This document shows, one piece after another, positions 43,373-52,349 of a stretch of DNA of 64,000 nt; positions within the stretch are counted from its first letter, which is position 1, and every line of letters starts with the position of its first letter. Source of the DNA: an uncultured Clostridia bacterium. GTDB lineage: Bacteria > Bacillota > Clostridia > Christensenellales > Borkfalkiaceae. The translations under genes and the position numbers were made by a program. The stretch covers positions 1 through 64,000 of the forward strand of contig CAKQJE010000001.1 of assembly GCA_934247225.1 (NCBI GenBank). Reading direction: 5' to 3'. Under the pieces are notes generated by a model, which did no database searches, had not been told where the DNA came from, and saw only the letters and a list, made by a program, of their open reading frames with translations.

Positions 43373-43412
43373 TTCGCGCGTGCCGCGAGATACTACTCGC
43401 GGCACGCGCGAA
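43373..43412. other. 17-bp perfect hairpin in the MATE leader
   Basis: TTCGCGCGTGCCGCGAG pairs with CTCGCGGCACGCGCGAA around a 6-nt loop, 25 bp upstream of the MATE start on the minus strand. Neither strand has a U-tract after it. It could hide or space the weak ribosome site or be a protein target. Confidence 0.6.
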
Positions 43413-43552
43413 TTATACAACTTTACGTTTGAATTCGCAAGCGAAAAACATCGTTTTTTCGTAAAAATATTCGAAGCGGCAGATCAAAGGCGTCGTAAAA
43501 CTTTTGCAAATCGATAAAAATCATTTATTTTGCGTAAAATTTACTCAATCGA

Positions 43553-43581
43553 TTGACATCGTTATATAAATTTTGTATAAT
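43553..43581 (+). promoter_or_regulatory. Consensus promoter of the hydrogenase operon
   Basis: TTGACA (43553-43558), 17 bp, TATAAT (43576-43581): a full consensus match, giving a leader of about 100 nt. The stretch 43413-43550 shows nothing else. Confidence 0.85.
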
Positions 43582-43685
43582 GACTTATGAATGTCGATAT
43601 AAGTGTTTTTTTGTTCGACAAATCTTTAAAATCCTTTAACTGCTATTAAAGGAAACTCTATTTTTCACTTAAAGGAGGGCTTACA

Positions 43686-44174
43686 ATGGCTCATTTACAG
43701 GAGGCGGCAGTCAGGCAGATCAACGAGATTTGCGACAGATATAAGGACGAAAAGACGCCGCTTATGATGATCCTGAGCGATATTCAGAAGGAATACGGCT
43801 ATATTCCTCTCGAAGTTCAGGAAATCGTTTCCGAAAAGACGGGTATTTCCGTCGCGGAGATTTACGGCGTGGTAACGTTCTATTCTTTCTTCTCGCTTAT
43901 GCCGAAAGGGAAATACGTTATCGGATGTTGTCTCGGAACGGCGTGCTACGTTAAAGGCGCGCAGCAGGTTATCGACAAGTTTTCCGAGCTGCTCAAAATC
44001 AAACCCGGCGAAACGAGCGAGGACGGATTGTTTACTCTCGACGCGCTTCGTTGCATAGGCGCGTGCGGTATCGCTCCCGCCGTTTCTATAAACGGAAAGG
44101 TTTACCCCAAACTGACGGTTGACGCCGTTCCGCATGTTATCGAAGAATACAGAGCGATGGGAGGGGGACTGTAA
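43686..44174 (+). CDS. hydC: Hydrogenase subunit, NuoE-like [2Fe-2S] protein
   Basis: A 162-residue thioredoxin-fold ferredoxin subunit. The four cluster ligands are seen in CCLGTACYVKG and LRCIGACGIAP. The N-terminal helical part (~1-75: ILSDIQKEYGYIPLEVQEIV) is the usual NuoE start. With the next two genes it forms an NADH-linked [FeFe]-hydrogenase, probably electron-bifurcating. AAAGGAGGGC precedes the ATG, and its stop overlaps the next start by 1 nt (TAATG). Confidence 0.92.
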   Translation: MAHLQEAAVRQINEICDRYKDEKTPLMMILSDIQKEYGYIPLEVQEIVSEKTGISVAEIYGVVTFYSFFSLMPKGKYVIGCCLGTACYVKGAQQVIDKFSELLKIKPGETSEDGLFTLDALRCIGACGIAPAVSINGKVYPKLTVDAVPHVIEEYRAMGGGL

Positions 44175-46042
44175 TGAAGATAAGAAATTTTGAAGATTTG
44201 AACGCCGCAACGACAAGATGTTCGAAATGTATGGACGCCAAGTTCACAGGCTCCGACGGCAAGAGACATATCGTTCTTTGCGGAGGTACGGGCTGTCTTT
44301 CTTCGCATTCCGCGGAAATAAAAGCCGAATTCGAAAGACTTATCGCTGAGAAGAACCTCGGCGACAAAGTAACCGTAAACCAGGTAGGTTGTTTCGGATT
44401 CTGTTCGCAGGGACCTTTCGTAAAGATTTATCCCGAAGATACTCTTTACAGAATGGTTAAACTCGAAGACGTTGCCGAAATAGTCGAAACGGATATAGAG
44501 GGCGGCGAAATCGTCGACAAACTTTTATACGTCGATCCCGTTACCGAAAAGAAAATCACCAAACAGGACGAAATCACTTTCTATAAAAAGCAGGTTCGTA
44601 TCGCGTTGCACGGTTGCGGAAGCATTAACCCCGAAGATATCGACGAATCTTTGGGCGCGGGCGCGTTCCAGGGTCTTTCCAAAGCTCTTCAAATGGACAG
44701 AGCGGACGTTATCAAGGATATTCTCGATTCGGGACTCAGAGGTCGCGGCGGCGGCGGATTCCCCACGGGCAGAAAGTGGCAGTTTGCTTACGCTCAGCCC
44801 GACGGCGAGAAATACGTCGTTTGTAACGGCGACGAGGGCGACCCCGGCGCGTTCATGGACAGATCCATTCTCGAAGGTAACCCCTTAGCGGTTATCGAAG
44901 GTATGATGATCGCGGGTTATGCTATCGGTGCGCAGAACGGTTATTTCTATGTAAGAGCGGAGTATCCTATCGCCGTAAACAGACTTAAAATAGCTATCAA
45001 ACAAGCCGAAAGCTTAGGTCTTATCGGCGATAATATATTAGGTACGGGATTTAACTTCCACGTACATATCCGTCTCGGCGCGGGCGCGTTCGTCTGCGGC
45101 GAAGAAACCGCGCTTTTAAATTCTATCGAAGGTCAGCGCGGTATGCCCCGTCCCCGTCCGCCGTTCCCGGCAGTCAAGGGTTTGTGGCAATGCCCCACGA
45201 TCGTAAACAACGTCGAAACGCTCGCCTGCGTTCCGTATATTATGAGAGAGGGCGTTCAGGCGTTCGCAAAACACGGAACGGAAAAATCCAAGGGAACGAA
45301 AGTTTTCGCTCTCGGCGGAAAAATCAATAACGTAGGTCTTGTGGAAGTTCCCATGGGAACGACTCTCCGCGAGCTTATTTACGATATCGGCGGCGGAATC
45401 CCGCACGGCAAAAAGTTCAAAGCCATTCAGACGGGCGGTCCTTCGGGCGGATGTCTTACCGAAGCCGACCTCGACGCGGAAATCGATTTCGATAACCTCG
45501 TCGCGAAAGGCTCGATGATGGGTTCGGGCGGAGCTATCGTTATGGATGAAGACAACTGTATGGTCGACGTGGCTAAATTCTATATGGAATTCATTTACGA
45601 CGAATCGTGCGGAAAATGCTCGCCTTGCCGTATCGGTACTAAGAGAATGCTTGAGCTTCTCACCAAAATCGTCGACGGAAAAGCCGAAATGTCCGACCTC
45701 GACGATCTCGAAAAGCTTGCCGCGAACGTAAGAAGCAATTCGCTTTGCGCGCTCGGTCAGACAGCTCCCAACCCCATTTTGTCCACCCTCGCTCATTTCA
45801 GAGACGAGTACATCGCGCATATCGTGGATAAACGTTGCCCCGCGCACGTCTGTAAGCACCTTATGGTTTACTCGATCGATCCCGATAAGTGCAGGAAGTG
45901 CAGTCTTTGCTCGAAGAAATGCCCCGTCGACGCTATTTCCGGCGTTGTCGGCAAAGAACCGTACGTTATCGATACCAAGAAGTGTATCAAGTGCGGAATG
46001 TGTATCGCGTCGTGTAAGTTCGGCGCCGTAGAGAAAAAGTAA
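44174..46042 (+). CDS. hydB: Hydrogenase subunit, NuoF-like flavoprotein
   Basis: A 622-residue NAD(H)/FMN subunit. An N-terminal thioredoxin-like [2Fe-2S] module (~1-120) has CGGTGC and GCFGFC. The FMN/NADH domain shows GRGGGGFPTGRKW and NGDEGDPGAFMDRS. The SLBB part is followed by the [4Fe-4S] site CGKCSPCRIGTKRM. The C-terminus adds two ferredoxin-type [4Fe-4S] sites (CRKCSLCSKKCP and CIKCGMCIASCK). This fusion of NuoE-like and ferredoxin modules onto NuoF is the HydB layout of bifurcating hydrogenases, where FMN is the bifurcation site. Confidence 0.93.
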   Translation: MKIRNFEDLNAATTRCSKCMDAKFTGSDGKRHIVLCGGTGCLSSHSAEIKAEFERLIAEKNLGDKVTVNQVGCFGFCSQGPFVKIYPEDTLYRMVKLEDVAEIVETDIEGGEIVDKLLYVDPVTEKKITKQDEITFYKKQVRIALHGCGSINPEDIDESLGAGAFQGLSKALQMDRADVIKDILDSGLRGRGGGGFPTGRKWQFAYAQPDGEKYVVCNGDEGDPGAFMDRSILEGNPLAVIEGMMIAGYAIGAQNGYFYVRAEYPIAVNRLKIAIKQAESLGLIGDNILGTGFNFHVHIRLGAGAFVCGEETALLNSIEGQRGMPRPRPPFPAVKGLWQCPTIVNNVETLACVPYIMREGVQAFAKHGTEKSKGTKVFALGGKINNVGLVEVPMGTTLRELIYDIGGGIPHGKKFKAIQTGGPSGGCLTEADLDAEIDFDNLVAKGSMMGSGGAIVMDEDNCMVDVAKFYMEFIYDESCGKCSPCRIGTKRMLELLTKIVDGKAEMSDLDDLEKLAANVRSNSLCALGQTAPNPILSTLAHFRDEYIAHIVDKRCPAHVCKHLMVYSIDPDKCRKCSLCSKKCPVDAISGVVGKEPYVIDTKKCIKCGMCIASCKFGAVEKK

Positions 46043-46059
46043 GCGGAGGACGATAAACT

Positions 46060-47826
46060 ATGGCTAAAGTTAATATAAAAATCGAAGGCGTACCGTACGA
46101 AGTGGAAGCCGGTATGACCATACTCGAAGCGGCAAAAGCCTGCGGCTATGAAATCCCCTCGCTTTGCGCATTCAATCACGGCGAATGTTCGAGAGGTTCT
46201 TGCAGAGTTTGTCTCGTTGAGGCGACCGGCGCAAGAGGTCTCGTAGCTTCGTGCGTTTATCCCGTCAACGAGGGAATGGAAATCACCATTTCTTCGCCCA
46301 AGGCGGTAGAGGCGAGAAGATGCTCGGTCGAGCTTCTCCTTTCCAACCACAATAAAAATTGTCAGCAGTGCGACAAGAACGGGAAGTGCGAACTTCTTCA
46401 CGTCGCTCAGCTCGTCGGCGCGAGAGACGATATGTATCAGGGTGAAATGACTCCCGTTACCGTCGATAATCTCACTCCGTCGGTTAAAAGAGACACTTCC
46501 AAATGTATTCTTTGCGGAAGATGTATCGAAAGATGCAAAAACGCTCACGGACTTTCCGTTTTAGGCTTCGAAAAGAGAGGTTTCAAAACGATAGTGGCTC
46601 CCGCGGGCAACAGAAGTTTCGCAAATTCTCCGTGTATTCTTTGCGGACAGTGCGTAACCGTATGTCCTACCGGCGCGCTTATGGAAGTAAGCGAAATCGA
46701 GAAGGTCGATGCTGCTATGAAAGCGGGTAAATACGTGGTCGTTCAGACCGCGCCTGCCGTAAGAGCCGCTCTCGGCGAGGAATTCGGTTATAAAATCGGC
46801 ACGCCCGTTACGGGTAAAATGGTTGCGGCGCTTCGCCGTCTCGGATTCAAGAAAGTTTTTGACACAAACTTCGGCGCGGATTTAACGATAATGGAAGAAG
46901 CGACCGAGCTTTTACACAGAGTTTCGGATAACGGCGTTCTCCCGATGATTACTTCCTGCTCGCCCGGCTGGGTAAACTATGCGGAGTATTATTACGGAGA
47001 TCTTCTCCCGCACCTTTCTTCCTGCAAGTCTCCCCACGAGATGTTCGGCGCGATTTTAAAAACTTATTACGCCGAACAGAAAGGATTGAAGCCCGAGGAT
47101 ATTTACGTCGTTTCGATAATGCCCTGCGTTGCGAAAAAGTACGAAAAAGAAAGACCCGAGCTTGTAACGAACGGTCTTAAAGACGTAGACGCCGTCTTAA
47201 CCACGAGAGAACTCGCGAAGCTTATCAAGCGTTCGGGTATCATTTTCAACAGACTTCCCGACGAAGATTTCGATTACGATATCGTCGGCGATTACACCGG
47301 CGCGGGCGTAATTTTCGGAGCTACGGGCGGCGTTATGGAAGCCGCGCTTCGTACGGCTGCATACAAACTCAACGGAAAAGAACTTGAAAACGTCGAACTT
47401 AAAGACGTGAGAGGTCTGGAAGGAATTAAGGAAGCTTCCTATAAGCTCGGCGGTATGGAAGTTAAAGTCGCCGTCGCTTCGGGAATGAAGAACGCTAAGG
47501 TTCTTCTCGACGAAATCAGAGCGGGCAAGAGTCCTTATCACTTTATCGAAATCATGGGTTGCCCCGGCGGATGCGTTGCGGGCGGCGGTCAGCCGTTCGT
47601 TAAGCCTTGCTTCCTTCCGAACGAGGACGACAACATTCTCGATACTTATAAGGAAAAGAGAGCAAACGCTTTGTATTCGGAGGACGAGGGCAGACCGCTC
47701 AGAGTTTCTCATAAGAACCCGCAGATCATCGAGCTTTACGAGAAGTTCCTCGGCGAACCCAACTCGCACAAGGCTCACGAGCTACTTCACACGGAATATT
47801 CCGCGAAAGAGAGATTTAAGGACTGA
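46060..47826 (+). CDS. hydA: [FeFe]-hydrogenase catalytic subunit (group A, NADH-linked)
   Basis: A 588-residue H2-forming or H2-oxidising enzyme. The N-terminal plant-type [2Fe-2S] domain has CSRGSCRVC. The His-Cys3 [4Fe-4S] site is HNKNCQQCDKNGKC, and two [4Fe-4S] sites follow (CILCGRCIERC, CILCGQCVTVCP). The H-cluster domain carries L1 TSCSPGW, L2 MPCVAKKYE and L3 MGCPGGCVAGGGQP. L1 has Ser where many enzymes have a second Cys (TSCCPGW), a known natural variant. With HydB/HydC it should couple NADH and reduced ferredoxin oxidation to H2 production in fermentation. The gap to hydB is 17 bp with GCGGAGGA. Confidence 0.95.
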   Translation: MAKVNIKIEGVPYEVEAGMTILEAAKACGYEIPSLCAFNHGECSRGSCRVCLVEATGARGLVASCVYPVNEGMEITISSPKAVEARRCSVELLLSNHNKNCQQCDKNGKCELLHVAQLVGARDDMYQGEMTPVTVDNLTPSVKRDTSKCILCGRCIERCKNAHGLSVLGFEKRGFKTIVAPAGNRSFANSPCILCGQCVTVCPTGALMEVSEIEKVDAAMKAGKYVVVQTAPAVRAALGEEFGYKIGTPVTGKMVAALRRLGFKKVFDTNFGADLTIMEEATELLHRVSDNGVLPMITSCSPGWVNYAEYYYGDLLPHLSSCKSPHEMFGAILKTYYAEQKGLKPEDIYVVSIMPCVAKKYEKERPELVTNGLKDVDAVLTTRELAKLIKRSGIIFNRLPDEDFDYDIVGDYTGAGVIFGATGGVMEAALRTAAYKLNGKELENVELKDVRGLEGIKEASYKLGGMEVKVAVASGMKNAKVLLDEIRAGKSPYHFIEIMGCPGGCVAGGGQPFVKPCFLPNEDDNILDTYKEKRANALYSEDEGRPLRVSHKNPQIIELYEKFLGEPNSHKAHELLHTEYSAKERFKD

Positions 47827-47890
47827 TTATCGCCGTTGTAATTACGGTTTAATCTGATTTTCGGATAATTATCTATTCGATATAAAGTCG

Positions 47891-47926
47891 CGCCCGACCG
47901 CTTTTAAAAGCGGTCGGGCGTTTCTT
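47891..47926 (+). terminator. Hydrogenase operon terminator
   Basis: CGCCCGACCGCTTTT pairs with AAAAGCGGTCGGGCG (47891-47920), then TTTCTTG. A 15-bp palindrome. Confidence 0.8.
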
Positions 47927-47968
47927 GTCGGTTAATTTTTGTCTTATATCGGTATGCAGAAATCGGGC

Positions 47969-47981
47969 TATAAGTCGATTA
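47969..47981 (+). repeat. TATAAGTCGATTA 13-mer, intergenic copy
   Basis: Downstream of the hydrogenase operon. With its flanks it shares a 20-bp identity with the copy at 63621 (GGC before, TCGG after the 13-mer). Confidence 0.7.
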
Positions 47982-48010
47982 TCGGAGGGTTTTCTGTTTT
48001 TTTTGGCAGG

Positions 48011-48079
48011 TCCTCTTCCGTCAAATAATCGCGGAAAGCCGCTCGATTTGCCCCCTTCTCCAAAGGGAGAAGGCAAGAG
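48011..48079 (+). repeat. Structured intergenic repeat, copy 10
   Basis: Hairpin 1 is of the long type (CAAAT/ATTTG outer pairs, inner GCGG-AAAG-CCGC). Hairpin 2 is CCTTCTCC-AAA-GGGAGAAGG, closing AAGAG. It ends 14 bp before the GlyRS stop codon on the opposite strand. Confidence 0.8.
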
Positions 48080-48092
48080 TCGTTGCTTTAAT

Positions 48093-49478
48093 TTAGTAGA
48101 GTTTGATTTTTTCTTCGACGTAAGATGCAAGTTCGCTTATCGGAAGACGAATTTGTTCCATCGTGTCTCTGTCTCTTACGGTTACCGTTCCGTTTTCAAG
48201 CGTGTCGAAATCGATCGTTACGCAGTACGGCGTTCCGATTTCGTCCTGACGACGATATCTTTTGCCGATAGAACCCGCGTCGTCGTAAGTACACATAAAG
48301 TGACGGGTAAGTTCGTTGTAAACCTCTTTCGCTTTCGGTCCGAGTTCCTTTTTCTGTAAGGGAAGAACGGCGACTTTGTAAGCGGCAAGGGCGGGGTGGA
48401 AGTGCATAACCACTCTCGTTTCGCCGTCGTCGAGTTTTTCCTCGTCGTAAGCTTCCGACAAAACGGCGAGCATGAGTCTGTCCGCGCCGATAGAATATTC
48501 GACTACGAACGGAATATATTTCTCGCCCGAGATCGGGTCGACGTAAAGCATGCTCTTGCCCGAGTATTCCTGATGACGGGAAAGGTCGTAATTGGTTCTG
48601 TTGTGAATGCCGTTGAGTTCCGACCAGCCGATGGGGAAGAGATACTGTATGTCGCAAGCGCATTTTGCGTAGTGCGCGAGTTTTTCGTGATCCTTAAATC
48701 TTAAATGTTCGGGCGCGAAATTAAGCGAAACAAGGAAATCGAAAGCTGCTTTTTTGAATTTTTCGTAGTATTCGATATCCGTTCCTTCCTTGCAGAACCA
48801 CTGATGTTCCATTTGTTCGAATTCGATAGTTCTGAAAATGAAGTTTCCGGGAGTGATTTCGTTTCTGAACGCCTTACCTATTTGAGCTATTCCGAAAGGA
48901 ACTTTGGCTCTCGTGGAACGCTGAACGTTCTGGAAGTTGACGAATTCGCCCTGCGCCGTTTCGGGACGAAGGTAAATTTTGTTCTGACTGTCTTCCGTAA
49001 CGCCTCTCGAAGTTTCGAACATAAGGTTGAAGTTTCTTATGGGCGTCCAGTTGAATTTGCCGCATATGGGGCATTTGATCTGATGCTCGTCGATATAGGC
49101 TTGCATTTCGTCCTGCGTCATCGCGTCTACGTCTACGGTGCCTTTGGAGTAGTTTTCGATAAGGTTATCGGCGCGTTGACGGTTTCTGCATTCCTTGCAG
49201 TCCATTTTCGGGTCGGAGAAACTTGCGGTGTGTCCCGAAGCTTCCCAGACTCTGCTGTTCATTAAAATTGCGGCGTCCACGCCGTAAGAATTTTCGCTTT
49301 CCTGAACGAATTTCTTCCACCAGGCGCGTTTTATGTTGTTCTTTATTTCAACGCCGACGGGACCGTAATCCCAGGTGTTGCCCATTCCGCCGTAAATATC
49401 GCTTCCCGGGAAAATAATTCCTCTCGCTTTGCACAAGTTTACGAGTTTTTCCATTGTAACGGCTCTTTTTTCTTCCAT
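48093..49478 (-). CDS. glyQS: Glycyl-tRNA synthetase, homodimeric type
   Basis: A 461-residue class II synthetase for tRNA-Gly. The ATG at 49478 follows AAAGAGGT; the longer frame to 49514 lacks a site. KLVNLCKARGIIFPGSDIYGGMGNTWDYGPVG is the family start, CPICGKF is part of a zinc-type insert, motif 2 is FRNEITPGNFIFRTIEFEQMEHQW and motif 3 is GADRLMLAVL. The C-terminal anticodon-binding domain begins at ~350 (HFHPALAAYKVAVLPL). It is the alpha2 (single-chain) form, not GlyQ/GlyS. Confidence 0.96.
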   Translation of the reverse strand: MEEKRAVTMEKLVNLCKARGIIFPGSDIYGGMGNTWDYGPVGVEIKNNIKRAWWKKFVQESENSYGVDAAILMNSRVWEASGHTASFSDPKMDCKECRNRQRADNLIENYSKGTVDVDAMTQDEMQAYIDEHQIKCPICGKFNWTPIRNFNLMFETSRGVTEDSQNKIYLRPETAQGEFVNFQNVQRSTRAKVPFGIAQIGKAFRNEITPGNFIFRTIEFEQMEHQWFCKEGTDIEYYEKFKKAAFDFLVSLNFAPEHLRFKDHEKLAHYAKCACDIQYLFPIGWSELNGIHNRTNYDLSRHQEYSGKSMLYVDPISGEKYIPFVVEYSIGADRLMLAVLSEAYDEEKLDDGETRVVMHFHPALAAYKVAVLPLQKKELGPKAKEVYNELTRHFMCTYDDAGSIGKRYRRQDEIGTPYCVTIDFDTLENGTVTVRDRDTMEQIRLPISELASYVEEKIKLY

Positions 49479-49552
49479 AGTTTTTACCTCTTTAAACCGC
49501 GGCGGGAAATTCACGGATAATCATTGTCCGAACTCCGCCGTAATACCCATTT

Positions 49553-49581
49553 ATTTTATGCCAATCGGGCGTTAAAGTCAA
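49553..49581 (-). promoter_or_regulatory. Promoter of glyQS
   Basis: On the minus strand TTGACT (49581-49576), 17 bp, TAAAAT (49558-49553). The leader is only about 65 nt, too short for a T-box, unlike thrS. Confidence 0.7.
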
Positions 49582-49719
49582 GCGGATTGAACAAAAAGTA
49601 ACGATTTAACGAAAATCCGCGTTAAACCCGTTCAAAACGCTTTTAAAATTTCGGATATTGTGGTAAAATCAAAGTCACTTGAATACATAAAATCTGTTTT
49701 AAACTTACGGAGAGAAAAA

Positions 49720-51351
49720 ATGGAAGCGAAAAATTTTATCGAGGAGATTATCAACGGCGAACTCGAAAGCGGTAAGGTAACTACCGTACACACGAGATTT
49801 CCGCCCGAACCGAACGGATACCTGCATATAGGTCACGCGAAATCTTTGTGCCTTAACTTCGGTACGGCGCAAAAATACGACGGACTTTGCAATCTGTTTT
49901 TCGACGATACCAATCCGTCCAAGGAAAAAACCGAATACGTCGACGCGATAAAAGCCGATATAGAATGGCTCGGATTTAAGTGGTACGAAATTCACTATGC
50001 GTCCGATTTCTTCGACGTTATCTACGAAAAAGCCGTTAAACTCATCAAAGACGGCAAGGCGTTCGTATGCGACCTTTCCGCGGACGAGATAAGCAAAACG
50101 AGAGGCACGCTCACCGAACCCGGTACCGAAAGCCCGTACAGAAACAGAACTATCGAAGAAAACCTCGAACTTTTCGAGGGAATGAGAGCGGGCAAATTTG
50201 CCGACGGCGAAAAGGTTTTAAGAGCTAAAATCGATATGGCTTCGCCCAATATCAATATGCGCGACCCCGTTATTTACAGAGTGCTTCGGGCAACTCACCA
50301 CAGAACGGGCGATAAATGGTGTATTTATCCCATGTACGATTTCGCGCACCCTATCTGCGACTCCATGCAGGGCGTAACCCATTCTCTTTGCACGCTCGAA
50401 TTCGAGGATCATCGTCCGCTTTACAATTGGGTTGTCGAAAACACGGGCGTAGAGCATAAACCGAGACAGATAGAGTTTGCAAGACTCAATATCACAAACA
50501 CCGTGATGAGCAAGAGATATCTCAAAAAACTCGTCGAGGATAAAGCCGTTTCGGGTTGGGACGACCCGAGAATGCCCACCCTTACGGGACTTCGGGCAAG
50601 AGGCGTTCCCGCGGAAGCTCTTAAAAACTTCTGCGAGGCGATAGGCGTATGCAAAGCCAATTCCGAAATCGAAGTAACTTATTTCGAGCATTTCATAAGG
50701 GATTATCTCAATCAGCACGCCGAAAGAGCCATGGCTGTGTTCGAGCCGATAAAAGTCACGATTTCCAACTTCCCCGATAAATCGGAAGAGGAAAATTTCG
50801 ATATAAATCCCAACGACGAAAGCGCGGGAACGAGAAAGATAACGATCTCGAAGCATATTTATATCGACTCCGAAGACTTCGCGCTCGTTCCGCCGCCGAA
50901 ATACTTCCGTCTTAAAAAAGACGGGTACGTAAGGCTCAAAAACGCGTATATTATCAAATGCGACGACGTAATATTAAACGAGGACGGAAGCGTTAAAGAA
51001 CTTATCTGTTCTTATGTTCCCGAATCGAGAAGCGGAAACGATACGAGCGGAATTAAAGTTAAGGGCGTTATTCATTGGGTGGATGCGGACACGGCGGTCG
51101 ACTGCGAGATCAGAAAATACGATTATCTTCTTAAAGACGCCGAGTATCCGGGACAGGATTTTTCCGAAAGAATGAATTACGACAGCGTTCACGTTTTCCG
51201 CGGAAAAGCCGAGCCTTACCTTAAAGAAGTCAAAGACGGAACGTCTTTCCAGCTTATGAGAAAGGGTTACTACAAAAAACTCGACGAAAACGGAAAACTC
51301 GTTTTGTCCGAAATCGTTTCGCTTAAAGACGGTTATAAGCCGCAGAACTGA
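49720..51351 (+). CDS. glnS: Glutaminyl-tRNA synthetase
   Basis: A 543-residue class Ic synthetase that charges tRNA-Gln directly. The ATG at 49720 with ACGGAGAG upstream begins the family-like sequence NFIEEIINGELESGK. The HIGH motif is PNGYLHIGHAKS and the KMSKS-type loop is VMSKRYLKKL. FDDTNPSKE and the C-terminal beta-barrel anticodon domains (~340-540) favour GlnRS over GluRS. Many Bacillota lack this enzyme and use Glu-tRNA-Gln amidotransferase, so its presence is lineage-informative. It is divergent from glyQS; I see only a weak promoter (TAAAAT at 49664). Confidence 0.94.
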   Translation: MEAKNFIEEIINGELESGKVTTVHTRFPPEPNGYLHIGHAKSLCLNFGTAQKYDGLCNLFFDDTNPSKEKTEYVDAIKADIEWLGFKWYEIHYASDFFDVIYEKAVKLIKDGKAFVCDLSADEISKTRGTLTEPGTESPYRNRTIEENLELFEGMRAGKFADGEKVLRAKIDMASPNINMRDPVIYRVLRATHHRTGDKWCIYPMYDFAHPICDSMQGVTHSLCTLEFEDHRPLYNWVVENTGVEHKPRQIEFARLNITNTVMSKRYLKKLVEDKAVSGWDDPRMPTLTGLRARGVPAEALKNFCEAIGVCKANSEIEVTYFEHFIRDYLNQHAERAMAVFEPIKVTISNFPDKSEEENFDINPNDESAGTRKITISKHIYIDSEDFALVPPPKYFRLKKDGYVRLKNAYIIKCDDVILNEDGSVKELICSYVPESRSGNDTSGIKVKGVIHWVDADTAVDCEIRKYDYLLKDAEYPGQDFSERMNYDSVHVFRGKAEPYLKEVKDGTSFQLMRKGYYKKLDENGKLVLSEIVSLKDGYKPQN

Positions 51352-51434
51352 AAATAATCGGAAAATTTTTCGGTCGTCATCGGGGCGGAAAATGAAAATT
51401 ATCGGCTAATTCGGAACAAAAAACCGAAATTGTA

Positions 51435-51463
51435 TTGACAAGTTCGAAATTATCTATTATAAT
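51435..51463 (+). promoter_or_regulatory. Consensus promoter before the CvpA-like gene
   Basis: TTGACA (51435-51440), 17 bp, TATAAT (51458-51463), a full match with a leader of about 50 nt. Confidence 0.85.
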
Positions 51464-51520
51464 AGAGTCGTTATAGGCGGGTTTTACGATCGCCCGTAAC
51501 ATCAGGATAGGAGTGGAAAC

Positions 51521-52273
51521 ATGTACTTTATTGTCGACGCGCTTTTAATAGGAATATTCCTGCTTGCGGTCTGGACCAGCATAAAGCACGGATTTACCGG
51601 ACATTTCGTTTTCGGAATTATAAGGACGGTTATCGGTATTGCTGCCGGATTCGGACTCGCGTTCGGCGTTTATATGCTTATGAAGCATTTTTCGTGGATA
51701 GAGTATATGGCGAACGGAGTCGTGAATTTCTTCGGCGAACTTACGACAAGCTTTATCCCGAACGACCTTTACAGAATGGTCATGGGGATAATCGCGTTCC
51801 TTCCGTTCGGCGTTCTGTTCTTTATCGTCGGTTATCTTGTCGGCGTTAAACTCATCTGCGGGCTTATCAAACTCATTTGTATGCCCATAAAAATTCTGAG
51901 AAACAAAACCAAGGTTTTCAGGATTATCGACAACGTTGTCGGAACGATTTTAAACCTTGCGCTTTACAGCGTTCTGATATTCGCGATTTTCGGTTTCGTT
52001 TACGTCTTCAATTACGATAATAACGACGTTCCGCAAGCCGAAGTTTCCACAATAGCAATCGCAACCCCCGACGAGGGCGAAGACCCGAAAATTCTCGCGC
52101 GCACGATCAATAACATCACGACGCCGATCCTCGGCGGACTTCACGAAAGCTTTTCCGCCGCGCCGATAGGGCATATCTTTTACGAGCATAACCCTGTTTT
52201 CTGGTTCAAAAATCCCGACACGGGCGAGGGCTTCTATGCGATGATACACAAGATGCTTATTGATAAAAACTGA
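51521..52273 (+). CDS. CvpA-like membrane protein
   Basis: A 250-residue membrane protein with four or five hydrophobic segments: ~4-22, ~30-55, ~80-115 and ~143-167. The first three with the charged loop after SIKHGFTGHFVFGIIRTVIG resemble CvpA-family proteins (biofilm or colicin V-production type, function poorly known). A soluble C-terminal tail (~170-250) follows. A ribosome site (TAGGAG) and the consensus promoter suggest steady expression. The GH20-like gene lies 76 bp downstream behind a hairpin, so co-transcription would be partial. Confidence 0.5.
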   Translation: MYFIVDALLIGIFLLAVWTSIKHGFTGHFVFGIIRTVIGIAAGFGLAFGVYMLMKHFSWIEYMANGVVNFFGELTTSFIPNDLYRMVMGIIAFLPFGVLFFIVGYLVGVKLICGLIKLICMPIKILRNKTKVFRIIDNVVGTILNLALYSVLIFAIFGFVYVFNYDNNDVPQAEVSTIAIATPDEGEDPKILARTINNITTPILGGLHESFSAAPIGHIFYEHNPVFWFKNPDTGEGFYAMIHKMLIDKN

Positions 52274-52286
52274 TTAAAAAAAGTTG

Positions 52287-52322
52287 CCGCGTATTTCGTT
52301 TTTCGAAAAACGCGGTTTTTTA
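52287..52322 (+). terminator. Terminator or attenuator before the GH20-like gene
   Basis: CCGCGTATTTCG pairs with CGAAAAACGCGG (one mismatch) and is followed by TTTTTTATT. It is 28 bp upstream of the next start codon and no separate promoter is seen between, so the GH20-like gene may depend on read-through. Confidence 0.7.
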
Positions 52323-52349
52323 TTAAAAAAATTTCAAAAGGAGAAAATT

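Noticed and set aside
46920..46990. Defective hydrogenase because L1 has TSCSPGW instead of TSCCPGW
   Set aside because: The Cys that ligates the H-cluster cubane is retained and Ser in this position occurs naturally; L2 and L3 are intact.
49479..49719. T-box or other riboswitch before glyQS or glnS
   Set aside because: No UGGNACCGCG-type sequence is present, and the glyQS leader is only about 65 nt.
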